The notes below the pieces were generated by a model that was not told the origin of the DNA, did no database searches, and worked only from the letters and a program-made list of their open reading frames with translations. A stretch of 64,000 nt of DNA from Bradyrhizobium sp. CB82 (GTDB lineage Bacteria; Pseudomonadota; Alphaproteobacteria; Rhizobiales; Xanthobacteraceae), in the NCBI RefSeq assembly GCF_029714405.1, contig NZ_CP121650.1, positions 1,240,001 through 1,304,000 on the forward strand, written 5' to 3'. How positions within the stretch are numbered: the first letter of the stretch is position 1; each line of letters begins with the position of its first letter. Of the stretch, positions 9,083-18,345 are shown piece after piece. The translations under genes and the position numbers were made by a program.

Positions 9083-9364
9083 CTAGTCCTCCACCTCCAA
9101 CCCATCCCCATGCACGTACCACTCCGCCCGCGAGGCCCACTGCACATTCCGGTCTGGCGTCGCGCCGAGCGGCCCGTCGAATGCGCCAGCGTGGATGATC
9201 GCCTCGCGGCCGCTGCGGGTGAGGTGCGGCATGGGGCTGCCGCAGATCTTGCAGAAGGCGGTCGCAAAGCTTCGCGCCGTCGGCAGATCGTAACGTGCGA
9301 GCGAGGATTCGCCGCGCAGCCATCGCAGTGCGGAGGCCTTCACGCCCGCCGGCTCCTGCGCGAT
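9083..9364 (-). pseudogene. Remnant of a GFA/CENP-V family protein (C-terminal part only)
   Basis: The minus strand encodes LRWLRGESSLARYDL, then FATAFCKICGSPMPHL, REAIIHAGAFDG and a normal ending (EWYVHGDGLEVED). The CxxCG zinc motif and the pattern around it match the C-terminal half of glutathione-dependent formaldehyde-activating (GFA) family proteins. The frame is closed by a TGA just upstream (~9365) and the N-terminal zinc ligands are missing; the neighbouring gene's start lies less than 100 bases away, so there is no room for them. A truncated remnant. Confidence 0.65.
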
Positions 9365-9442
9365 GGGTCATCTCGGGGCATGCGACCCCGGGTTGTTGAG
9401 GTTATACTAGAGCAGAATCCGGATCAGCTTCGAGGAAACCTC

Positions 9443-10710
9443 ATGTGGGGTTCGCTCAGCCGGCGTGCTGCGTTGTTGCAAACCGTGGGGCTTGCGGCCG
9501 CGGGCATGGCCGCGGCCGTTCCCGTGCCCGGCCGGACGGCATCGTCGCTGGCGCGCAGCCGCGAGATCGACGGCGAATTGTTGGCCGGCGTCAGCGCGCA
9601 AAGGATTCCCGGCGTGGTGGCAATGGCCGCGAACGAGCAGTCGGTGCTCTACGAGGGCGCCTTCGGCTTGCGCAACGGCGATGCGGCCTCGCGCATGTCG
9701 ACTGATACGATCTTCCGCATCGCCTCGATGGTCAAATTGCTGACGTCGGTCGCGGCGTTGCAACTCGTGGAGCAGGGCAGGCTGCATCTGGACGAGCCGG
9801 CCGCCAATATCGATCCGGCGCTTGCTGCGATTCAGGTGCTCGCTGGTTTCGATGCGAAGGGTGCCCCGCAACTACATCCCCCCGAGAGGCCGCTGACACT
9901 GCGCCATCTGTTGTCGCACACCTCCGGCTTCAGCTATCTGCTCTGGGATCCGAAGCTCGCCCGCTATCTCAAGGTCGCGCGCGGCAGGCCGAACCTGCCG
10001 CGCATGCCGTTGATGTTCGAGCCCGGTGCAAGATGGGCCTATGGCGGCAGTCTCGACCGCGTCGGCCGGATGGTGGAGATCGCGAGCGGCAAGCCGCTCG
10101 AGCGCCATTTCCGCGACCACATCACAGGTCCGCTCGGCATGAACGATACCGTCGTCGCGCTCGATGACAAGCAACGCGCGCGAGAGGCCAGCCTGTTCGT
10201 GCGGGACGCTCAGGACAGGCTTCTGGCGCAGCCGCTGGAAAAGCCAGGCGGGAGCAAGGTGTTTCTGGGGGGAGGCGGGATCTATTCCACCGCGTCCGAT
10301 TATCTGACTTTGCTCCAGGCGCTGCTCAATGGCGGAAGCCTGCGCGGCAACCGCATTCTTCAGCCTGGCACGGTTGCGCTGATGTCCGAAAACCAGATCG
10401 GCAATCTCGAGGCCGGAATCCTCAAGACGACCAATCCGGCGCTCTCGAACGACGTGGACTTCTTCCCGGGCACCCATCTGCGATGGGGGCTAGGCAATAT
10501 GATCAACCTCGATCCCGTCCCGGACGGCCGCAGCGCCGGCAGCTTGACCTGGGCCGGCCTGTTCAACACCTACTACTGGATCGATCCGGCGAAGCGCCTC
10601 GCGGGCGTCATCATGATGCAAATCCTGCCGTGCCGTTCGCGGACCGCCAAGCGCTGAATGTCTATCGCCAATTCGAGCACGGGATTTACCGCGCGTTGCG
10701 GCAGCCCTGA
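9443..10710 (+). pseudogene. Serine hydrolase (beta-lactamase/esterase EstB type) with C-terminal one-base frameshift
   Basis: Start ATG at 9443 has GAGG about 8 bases upstream. Residues 1-30 look like a Tat signal (SRRAALLQTVGLAAAGMAAAV). The beta-lactamase-fold catalytic SxxK is Ser95-Met-Val-Lys98 (IASMVKL); LLSHTSGFSYLLWD, GARWAYGGSLDRVG and FLGGGGIYSTASDYL follow in the normal order. The original frame stops at 10657 after IMMQILP, but the next frame continues PFADRQALNVYRQFEHGIYRAL to 10710, exactly the family's C-terminal helix. One base is missing near 10630. If real, the enzyme loses only its last ~25 residues; if a sequence error, this is an intact periplasmic esterase/carboxypeptidase-like gene. 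Confidence 0.8.
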
Positions 10711-10783
10711 TCTTTTACGGCGCGCGAGCTTGCGGCATCGTCCGCAAGTGCGATAGTGCCTTGCGCTCATCTCGAGGTCAGTC

Positions 10784-11647
10784 ATGTCTCCCAAGATCCC
10801 ACCTGCACCCGCCGACGCAACCTCACGCCGGGCGGCCAAGCCGACCGTCGTCTATCCCGCCGCTTCAATGCCTGGGCCCGATATGGCCGTGCTGGAATCC
10901 GCGCGGCAGACGATGATCAAGACGGAGGAGATCGTGGTGCCGCCGCGCGATGCCCGTGCGTTTCGCGTCTCTCGCGGCCAGTTCTTCCGCATCGTCAGCA
11001 TCGAGGGCCCGCAGGTCGGCGACCTCAATCTCTGGAACGCTCACGATCTCTCCGAGCGCTTCTTCAGCGGCAAGACGCGCGCGCTGCATGCGACCCATGT
11101 CGGCGCCGGCGACCGGCTCTGGAGCACCATGCCGCATCTGAGGCCGATGGCGACCATCAGCCATGACACGCTCGGCTGGTACGGTTTCGACGCGGATGGT
11201 GCCGGCATACACGACGTCATCGGCACGCGCTGCGATCCCTATACGAACCTGCTGCTCAATGGCACGGCTTACGACTTCTGCTGCCACTCCAACCTGACGC
11301 GCGCGCTTGCCGCCGAACTGAAGACAGACGCGCGCGCCGTCGAGCATCACGTTCACGACGTGCTCAATGTCTTCATGTGCACCGGCTTTACGGGGGATAC
11401 GCACCAGTATTTCATGAAGGCCAGTCCCGTTCGTCCGGGCGACTTCATCGAGTTCTTCGCGGAGATCGATCTGCTCGGCGCGCTGTCGGCGTGCCCCGGC
11501 GGCGATTGCAGCGCGACGCATTCCAGCGATGTCGCGGCCTGTTATCCGCTCAAAATCGAAATCTTCGAGCCGGACCGGGCGACACTCGGCACCTGGAACT
11601 GGCCGTCGCCGAGTGCCTATCACCGCAGCCACGGCGCACCCGATTGA
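10784..11647 (+). CDS. Urea carboxylase-associated family protein (DUF1989)
   Basis: A 287-residue protein with the DUF1989 pattern: GQFFRIVSIEGPQVGDLNLWN, then RLWSTMPHLRPM, DTLGWYGFD, GTRCDPYTN, CCHSNL, VHDVLNVFMCTG and a C-terminal PGGDCS near the end. Members sit near urea carboxylase/allophanate hydrolase genes in many bacteria, or occur alone; some are linked to guanidine or carboxyguanidine metabolism. No such partner genes occur here, so the substrate is open. The first ~45 residues are poorly conserved Pro/Ala-rich sequence and the ATG at ~10862 region (MPGPDMAVLE) is an alternative start. No membrane segment or signal peptide. Confidence 0.85.
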   Translation: MSPKIPPAPADATSRRAAKPTVVYPAASMPGPDMAVLESARQTMIKTEEIVVPPRDARAFRVSRGQFFRIVSIEGPQVGDLNLWNAHDLSERFFSGKTRALHATHVGAGDRLWSTMPHLRPMATISHDTLGWYGFDADGAGIHDVIGTRCDPYTNLLLNGTAYDFCCHSNLTRALAAELKTDARAVEHHVHDVLNVFMCTGFTGDTHQYFMKASPVRPGDFIEFFAEIDLLGALSACPGGDCSATHSSDVAACYPLKIEIFEPDRATLGTWNWPSPSAYHRSHGAPD

Positions 11648-11747
11648 CCACTGACCGCGGGAACCAAAGCCGCTGTCTGCGCGTCATTCCGGGTTCCCCT
11701 GGCCTGCCGACGACCGGAGGCCGGAGACAACCAGAGGGGTGGATATC

Positions 11748-11987
11748 ATGAAAGCGCTCTTCGTCACCGCTTTGCTGACCGTGACCGTTGCCGGCGTTGG
11801 TCTTGCCACCGCCGCCGACGGATGTGGCCCCGGCTGCCATACCACCATCTCGGGGGCCTGCGTCGTCGATGGATGGGGAAGCGGCGCGCGCGTCTGGAAC
11901 GAATGCCCCGCAGGGGCGCAGCCCCGGCCGCCCTGTCCATCCGGCTACACCTGGAGTTCGCGTAAACGCGCCTGCTTCGCCAGCTAA
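11748..11987 (+). CDS. Small secreted cysteine-containing protein, unknown function
   Basis: ATG at 11748 is preceded by a GAGGGG ribosome-binding site at 11734-11739; a GTG 9 bases upstream is in frame but sits in that site. The 79-residue product has a clear signal peptide (MKALFVTALLTVTVAGVGLATA) and a mature part of ~55 residues with six cysteines, starting DGCGPGCH and ending RKRACFAS. The spaced cysteines suggest disulfides in the periplasm or outside the cell. Bradyrhizobial genomes carry several small exported proteins of this style. No function recognised. Confidence 0.65.
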   Translation: MKALFVTALLTVTVAGVGLATAADGCGPGCHTTISGACVVDGWGSGARVWNECPAGAQPRPPCPSGYTWSSRKRACFAS

Positions 11988-12031
11988 GGCGGGATGAATT
12001 CTGGTTGAATCGGTGCGATGCCGAGGATTCA

Positions 12032-12052
12032 CTTCTCCCCGCTGGGGAGAGG
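12032..12052. repeat. Short palindromic repeat (CTTCTCCCC...GGGGAGAGG family)
   Basis: A hairpin of the same core as the palindromes at 14644, 53234 and 57011 (CTCCCC / GGGGAG). Sits between the small secreted protein gene and the GlgX remnant. Confidence 0.5.
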
Positions 12053-12142
12053 CGTCCCCATGCGACTGATCGTACTTAATCTCATCGCGCTTTAGTGGGC
12101 TTGTCTCCTCGCCGGACGCCGCTGGGTTCCGCGAGGACGCGG

Positions 12143-12784
12143 CTATGCCGTTCCGCTCGAAATGAGCACCGCGACCGATCGCGGTCCGACGCTGTAGGAG
12201 GTGGAGACATACGGCTGCGCCGTCGCCTCCTCGACGATATCGTTCGGACTGTCCAGCGACGTATCCACCACGCGCTTCCAGATCGATGCCGCCGGCAGCG
12301 TGAAGCTCAACGCATCCCAATACACATTGAACATCGCAAAAATGTCGGCGCCATCAGTCGATGCGCCGCGTAAGTGCAACGCAAGCGAGTGCGAGCCGCT
12401 GCCGAGATCGGGATCGCCGTCGGTGCCGTGCCACGTGCAGTCGGCGCCCCATCCGGTGCTCCTCGCGATCAAAGAATGGGCCTTGCGGAAGGCGATCATC
12501 ATGCGGAAGAAGCGTGACACGTCGGCATTGGTTTCAGTGAGGCTCCAGTCGAGCCAAGTGGACTCGTTGTCCTGGTCGTAGACATTCGGGTTGCCGTTCT
12601 GGGTGTGCATGAACTCGTCGCCCGCCACGAACATCGGCACCCCGTTCGACAGCATCAACAGGCAGCAGAAATTCTTGACCTGCCGCTTCCTGAGCGCGGC
12701 GATCTCGGCGGGCACGTTGCTCGTGCCCTCGTAGCCGCAGCGCCAGCTGCGCTGGTCGACATCGGTGTAGCTGACGACAACGGC
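12143..12784 (-). pseudogene. Glycogen debranching enzyme GlgX, C-terminal remnant
   Basis: The minus-strand frame reads VVVSYTDVDQRSWRCGYEG, then LRKRQVKNFCCLLMLSNG, VPMFVAGDEFMHTQNGN and YDQDNESTWLDWS, all diagnostic for the last third of GlgX/isoamylase-type glycoside hydrolases (GH13), followed by the beta-sandwich C-terminal domain and a natural stop at 12143. The catalytic (beta/alpha)8 part upstream of about residue 450 of a normal GlgX is absent: 5' of 12784 the similarity ends abruptly and the AraC gene begins about 290 bases away. Neither active-site Asp nor Glu is retained. A deletion remnant. Confidence 0.75.
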
Positions 12785-13074
12785 CGAGCGGCCAGGGCAT
12801 GCCTTCCAGATCCGCCATGACGATCTCCCATACGCCCGCCAGCGGCGGGCTCCATGCTCACATCAAGATGGCGTCTGGCGGAGATAAGATCGCACCGCGA
12901 TGACAATGTCGAGACAGCTGGGCAACGGCGCACCGATCGCATCAGTTCGATCGCGCGAGCCCGGTGCATCGGTGGCACGGCGCGTCGTTTCGTGTCATAT
13001 TCCGAGCCGGGCGGCCGGTGCGTGTCGGCAATTGCGGCGCCAATCAACCAACAAGCGCTGGAGGAGCGTTGGGG

Positions 13075-14097
13075 ATGTCGAAGCGGGCGACGGCCGCGGT
13101 CTGGGTGCGGAGCATCGCTGAAATGCTCGCCGCCGAGGGGCTCGATGTCGCGAGGCTGTTTGCGGCCGCTGGCATCGATCCGCAGGAGCTGGAAGCCCCA
13201 GGCGCACGGCTCGCCACCGAGAAGATCAGTCATCTTTGGGAGCTTGCCGTCGAACGGTCGAAGAATCCGGCACTCTCGCTTGCGCAACATGAGGTCGTGC
13301 GACCGGCGGCGTTCGACGTGGTTGGCTACACCATGATGTCCTGCGCCGATCTGCGCGGTGCCTTCGAGCGGCTGAACCGGTACTTGCTCATCCTCAGCGA
13401 CGCGCTGACCATGAGCATGACGGAGGAGAACGATTGCTGTCGCATCGATTTCGTGCTGTTCGGCGGCAGCCGGCCGATCCCGCGTCAGCGCATCGAGTTC
13501 ATCTTCGTCACCGTGATCGGCTTCTGCCGCTGGATCGCGCGCAGCGACATCAATCCGCGCGCCATCGCGCTTACCTATCCCCCGCCCGCGGATATCTCGC
13601 CCTACCGGGCCGCGTTCCGCTGCCCGGTCACGTTCAACGCCGAGCGCAACAGTGTCGTGCTCGCGCGCAAAGACCTGGACCTGGCGCTGCCGACTTTCAA
13701 TCCGCAGCTCGCCGAGCTGCACGAGCGCTATGCCGGCGAATATCTGCGTCACTTCGACCACGCGCAGACGAGCTTTCGGGTGCGCGAGTCGATCGTGCGG
13801 CGCCTTCCCGACGGCGAGCCGCGGCGGGACGAGGTCGCCGTCGAGCTCTGCATGAGCGAGCGTACGTTGCAGCGGCGGCTGGAGGAGGAAGCGACCTCGT
13901 TCGTGCAGCTTCTGGACGACACGCGGCGGGAACTGGCGGACCAGTATCTCGGCCGGCTGCATCTGTCGCTCGGGCAGGCGGCCTATCTGCTCGGTTTCGC
14001 CGATCAGAGCAGCTTCTTCCGGGCCTGCCGGCGCTGGTTCAAAGCCTCGCCGGGGGAATATCGCAATCGTCTGTTGCAGGGCGTTGCGGCAACCTGA
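13075..14097 (+). CDS. AraC family transcriptional regulator (arabinose-binding-like N-terminal domain)
   Basis: The ATG at 13075 follows GGAGGAG at ~13061 and gives 340 residues, the normal size for OruR/ArgR-type AraC members. Residues ~20-200 match the N-terminal ligand-binding domain of this subfamily (AAGIDPQELEAPGARL, VVGYTMMSCADLRGAFERL). The C-terminal ~100 residues hold the double helix-turn-helix: ELCMSERTLQRRLEEEATSF and the signature AYLLGFADQSSFFRACRRWF with KASPGEYR. It binds DNA and probably responds to a small molecule. Neighbouring genes are remnants, so its target is not evident; self-control or a distant target is possible. Confidence 0.93.
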   Translation: MSKRATAAVWVRSIAEMLAAEGLDVARLFAAAGIDPQELEAPGARLATEKISHLWELAVERSKNPALSLAQHEVVRPAAFDVVGYTMMSCADLRGAFERLNRYLLILSDALTMSMTEENDCCRIDFVLFGGSRPIPRQRIEFIFVTVIGFCRWIARSDINPRAIALTYPPPADISPYRAAFRCPVTFNAERNSVVLARKDLDLALPTFNPQLAELHERYAGEYLRHFDHAQTSFRVRESIVRRLPDGEPRRDEVAVELCMSERTLQRRLEEEATSFVQLLDDTRRELADQYLGRLHLSLGQAAYLLGFADQSSFFRACRRWFKASPGEYRNRLLQGVAAT

Positions 14098-14112
14098 CGC
14101 CACTGGGCGGCT

Positions 14113-14629
14113 CACAAGATCGGTGAGGTCATCGACCTCATCAACCAGATCGCCTCGCAAACCAACCTGCTGGCGCTCAACGCCACCATCGAGGCGGCGC
14201 GCGCCGGCGAAGCCGGCAAAGGCTTTGCCGTCGTCGCAAGCGAGGTGAAGTCGCTGGCGAGCCAGACCGCGAAAAGCGACCGACGAGATCGGTGCGCAGA
14301 TCTCGGCGATCCAGGCGGAGACCGATCAGGTGGTCGGCAATATCCAGAGCATCCGCACCACCGCCATGGAGGTCAACGAGATCTCCTCCTCGATCGCAGC
14401 GGCCGTGGAGGAGCAGGGCTCTGCGACTCAAGCGATCGCCCGCAGCGTGCAGGACGCGGCGTCCGGCACCAACCAGGTCTCGCAAAACATCTCCGGCGTG
14501 ACGGAGGCGACCTCCGAAACCGGCCATGTCGCAGGCCAGGTGCTGCAATCGAGCGGCCGCCTGACGCAGAAGTTGCACGCGCTGCAGCACGGGGTGACCG
14601 CCTTCGTCGCCGGCGTAAGGGCGGCTTAG
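14113..14629 (+). pseudogene. Methyl-accepting chemotaxis protein, C-terminal signalling-domain remnant
   Basis: From 14116 the plus strand encodes [20 protein letters not shown], continuing through [20 protein letters not shown], the highly conserved hairpin tip of chemoreceptors. At about 14272-14275 an extra A (or two missing bases) shifts the frame; the sequence resumes as [15 protein letters not shown] and runs to [19 protein letters not shown] and a natural stop at 14629. No N-terminal sensor, membrane segments or HAMP domain remain; the AraC gene ends 15 bases upstream. Truncated and frameshifted, so non-functional. Confidence 0.85.
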
Positions 14630-14643
14630 GTGAATTCCTCTCC

Positions 14644-14665
14644 CTCTCCCCGCAAGCGGGGAGAG
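14644..14665. repeat. Intergenic palindrome, 10-bp arms
   Basis: CTCTCCCCGC-AA-GCGGGGAGAG forms a perfect 10-base-pair stem. The same core recurs at 12032, 53234 and 57011 within this window. It could act as a transcription terminator-like or REP element after the MCP remnant. Confidence 0.7.
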
Positions 14666-14779
14666 GTGGAGAATTCCGTGCCGCGGCAACCTTGCTGCGG
14701 TTCTATTGACTCCATCCCCGCTTGTCGTTGACGTCCTTCGATGCCCGCTGCAAATAGGCGGTGCAAGGAGGCTCGCTCA

Positions 14780-17700
14780 ATGTCGTTCCGAAAGCTCCTG
14801 ATCGCCAATCGCGGCGAGATCGCCATCCGTATCGCACGGGCCGCTGCGGATGCCGGCATTGCGACGATGGCGATCTTTCCTGCCGATGATGCGCTGTCGC
14901 TGCATGTCCGCGCCGCCGACGAGGCGATCGAAATTCCCGGCCGCGGTGCGCGGGCCTATCTCGACATCGAGAGCGTGGTGAAGACGGCGAAGGGAGCAGG
15001 CTGCGACGCGGTGCATCCCGGCTATGGCTTTCTCAGCGAGAACGCGGACTTCGCCAAGGCCAGCGCGATGGAGGGCATCGTGTTCGTCGGGCCGAAGGTC
15101 ACCGCGCTCGAGCTGTTCGGCGACAAGGTGGCCGCGCGTCAGTTGGCCAAGCGCTGCGGCGTACCGATCGTCGCGGGCACCAGCGGGCCGTCTTCGCTGG
15201 AGGAGATCAGGGCGTTCTTCGATTCTCTCGGCAAGTCCGCCGCAATCGTGATCAAGGCGATGGCCGGCGGCGGCGGCCGCGGCATGCGCATTGTGGAGAA
15301 GGCTGCGGATCTCGGCGAGGCCTATGCGCGCTGCCAGTCCGAAGCGAAAGCCGCCTTCGGCTTCGACGGGGTCTATGCCGAGCGCCTGATCCGCAAGGCG
15401 CGCCACATCGAGGTGCAGATCATCGGCGACAGGCATGGCGCGATCAGCCATTTCTGGGAGCGCGAATGCACCGTCCAGCGCCGGCACCAGAAGCTGATCG
15501 AAGTGGCGCCCAGCCCCTCGCTCGGTGACGGCTTGCGCGGCCGCATCATCGAGGCGGCGAAGCAGCTTGCCGCGCATGCGGCCTACGACAATCTTGGTAC
15601 GTTCGAGTTTTTGGTCGACGGCGCCACTGAAGACAGCTTCGCCTTCATCGAGGCCAATCCGCGGCTCCAGGTCGAGCACACCGTGACGGAGGAGGTGCTG
15701 GGTGTCGATCTCGTCCGCGCCCAGCTCGCGGTCGCCTCGGGCAGCTCGCTCGCCTCGCTTGGTCTGGATCAACCGTCGATCCCCAAGCCACGCGGCCATG
15801 CCATGCAGCTCCGCGTCAACATGGAAACGCTGGACGAGCTAGGGGCCACGCATCCGACCGGGGGCGTGCTCGCGGTGTTCGAGCCGCCATCGGGTCCCGG
15901 CGTGCGCGTCGACAGTTTTGGCTATGCCGGCTACAAGACCAGCGCCGCCTTCGACTCGCTGCTTGCCAAGGTCATCGTCCATGCGCCGGGTGAGGCTTGG
16001 CACGACGTGGTCGCGAAGGCCTCGCGCGCCTTGCGCGAGTTCCGCATCGATGGTGTCATCACCAACATTGCCTTCCTCCAGGCGGTGCTCGCCCATCCGG
16101 ACTTCAAAACCAATCGCATCGCGACCGACTTCATCGATCGAAACGTCGCCAAGCTCGTGGAGGCCGCCGATGGCGCGGCACGGCCAATGTTCTTTGCCGC
16201 GACTGACACGTCCGGCGATCACGCGGCGCAAACCCATGCCGCGCAGGAGGTGCCGGAGGGAACGGTGATGGTCGCAGCTCCCCTGCAGGGCACCGTGGTC
16301 ACGATCCAGGTCAGGGAAGGCGAGATCGTGCGCCCCGGACAGCAGCTCGCGGTGATCGAGTCCATGAAGATGGAGCACCTGGTGATGGCCGAGCAGGGCG
16401 GCCGGGTCACAAAACTCGTGGCCGGCGACGGCGTCACGCTGCTGCATGGCGAGCCGATCCTCTATCTCAAGCCACTCGACGTCGCAGCCGACAGCGCGGC
16501 CAAGGAAGCCGAGATCGATCTCGATCACATCCGTCCCGATCTCGCCGAGATGTTTTCGCGCCAGGCCAACGCGTTTGACGAAAATCGCCCGGCGTCGGTC
16601 GAGCGTCGCCGCAACACCAACCAGCGCACGGCGCGAGAAAACGTCGCGCAGCTCGTCGATGACGGCTCCTTCATGGAATATGGCAGCCTCGCGATCGCTG
16701 CGCAGCGCCGCCGCCGCAAGCTCGACGACCTCATCAAGAACACCCCGGCGGACGGTCTGATCACCGGCGTTGCAACCGTGAATGCGGACAAGTTCGGCCC
16801 CGACGGCGCGCGCTGCATGGTGGTGGCCTACGACTACACCGTGCTCGCGGGCACGCAGGGCCACATGAACCACAAGAAGATCGACCGCATGCTGACGCTC
16901 GCCGAGCAATGGAGCATGCCGTTGGTATTTTACGCCGAAGGCGGCGGCGGCCGGCCCGGTGACACCGACCGTCTCGGCATGACCGGTCTCGATGGCCCGT
17001 CGTTCCTGCAATTCGCAAAACTCTCCGGCCTCGTGCCGATGGTCGGTGTCGTCTCCGGCTATTGCTTTGCGGGCAATGCAGCGATGCTCGGCTGCTGCGA
17101 CGTCATTATCGCCACCAAGAACGCCTCGATCGGCATGGGCGGACCGGCCATGATCGAAGGCGGTGGTCTCGGCGTCTATCATCCCGCCGAGGTCGGTCCG
17201 GTCTCGTTCCAGTCGCCGAATGGCGTCATCGACATCCTCGTCGAGGACGAGGAGGAGGCGACCCGGATCGCGCAGAAATACCTGTCCTATTTCCAGGGCG
17301 CGGTCAGCGAGTGGCAGGCGGCCGATCGCGCCTCCTGCGCCGCGCGGTCCCCGAGAACCGCCTGCGTGTCTATGACATCCGCACCGTGATCGATCTCATC
17401 GCGGACACGGATTCCGTGCTCGAGCTCCGCCGCGACTACGGCGTCGGGATGGTCACCGCCTTCATCCGCATCGAAGGCAGGCCGTTCGGCCTGATCGCCA
17501 ACAATCCCCGTCATCTCGGCGGCGCGATCGATGCGAATGCCGGCGACAAGGCGGCGCGCTTCCTCCAGCTCTGCGACGCCTTCGACATTCCGATCGTCTC
17601 GCTCTGTGACACGCCCGGTTTCATGGTTGGCCCCGAGGCGGAGAAGACCGCGATCGTGCGCCATGTCTCGCGCATGTTCGTCACCGGTGCGAGCCTCACC

Positions 17701-18084
17701 GTGCCGCTGTTCGGCATCGTTCTGCGCAAGGGTTATGGTCTCGGCGCGCAGTCGATGATCGGCGGCGGCTTCCATGCCTCGTTCTTCACCGCGGCCTGGC
17801 CGACCGGCGAGTTCGGTGGCATGGGTCTCGAAGGCTATGTGCGGCTCGGCTTCCGCAAAGAGATGGAGGCGATCGCCGACCCGGTCGAGCGCGAGACGTA
17901 CTACCGCAACAAGGTCGCCGAGCTCTACGCCAACGGCAAAGCGGTCTCGATCGCCTCGGTGTTCGAGATTGATAATGTCATCGATCCCGCCGAGACGCGG
18001 CGCTGGATCATGGCGGGCCTACGCTCCGTGCCGAAGCCGCCGGCGCGTACGGGGAAGAAACGGCCCTGCATCGACGCGTGGTGA
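14780..18084 (+). pseudogene. Single-polypeptide biotin-dependent acyl-CoA carboxylase (BC-BCCP-CT), split by one missing base
   Basis: ATG at 14780 follows AAGGAG (14765-14770). Biotin carboxylase domain: RKLLIANRGEIAIRI, KAMAGGGGRGMR (ATP-grasp), HIEVQIIGD, FIEANPRLQVEHTVTEEV. The biotinyl domain has ESMKMEHL with Lys530 as the biotin site. A carboxyltransferase pair follows (from ~residue 590; GSLAIAAQRRRR, then DTPGFMVGPEAEKT, GGGFHAS). The first frame stops at 17389 after QAAD; the next frame carries RLLRRAVPENRLRVYDIRT from ~17326 on to 18084. The span is one base short of 1102 codons, so a single base is missing at 17327-17328. Fused proteins of ~1100 residues carboxylate acetyl-, propionyl- or related acyl-CoA. 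The defect may be a sequence error. Confidence 0.85.
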
Positions 18085-18345
18085 GCAGGCGCAGCGATAG
18101 ATGGCGGCGCTCCGCCCTGCAGGTCTCGATAATGACATTCTGCCAGTGATTTGCCCGACGTGTCAAATCATTTCGTAAAATCCGTAAGGCGCCGCGGCGG
18201 CAGTCATCGACTCCTTTGCATGGGGTTGTTTTCGATATTTTGAGAAGCGCCGCGGATCGCGTGTCTCGGCCCGGCCGGTTCCCGATTGACATCCCGGCCT
18301 GCGGTGCCAGACTTTGCACGATAATTCAGGGTGGAGACGTCCGCG

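Noticed and set aside
12655..14160. A 501-codon open frame on the minus strand opposite the AraC gene
   Set aside because: It is the GC-skewed shadow of the AraC coding sequence, which has a full domain match; the shadow has no motif.
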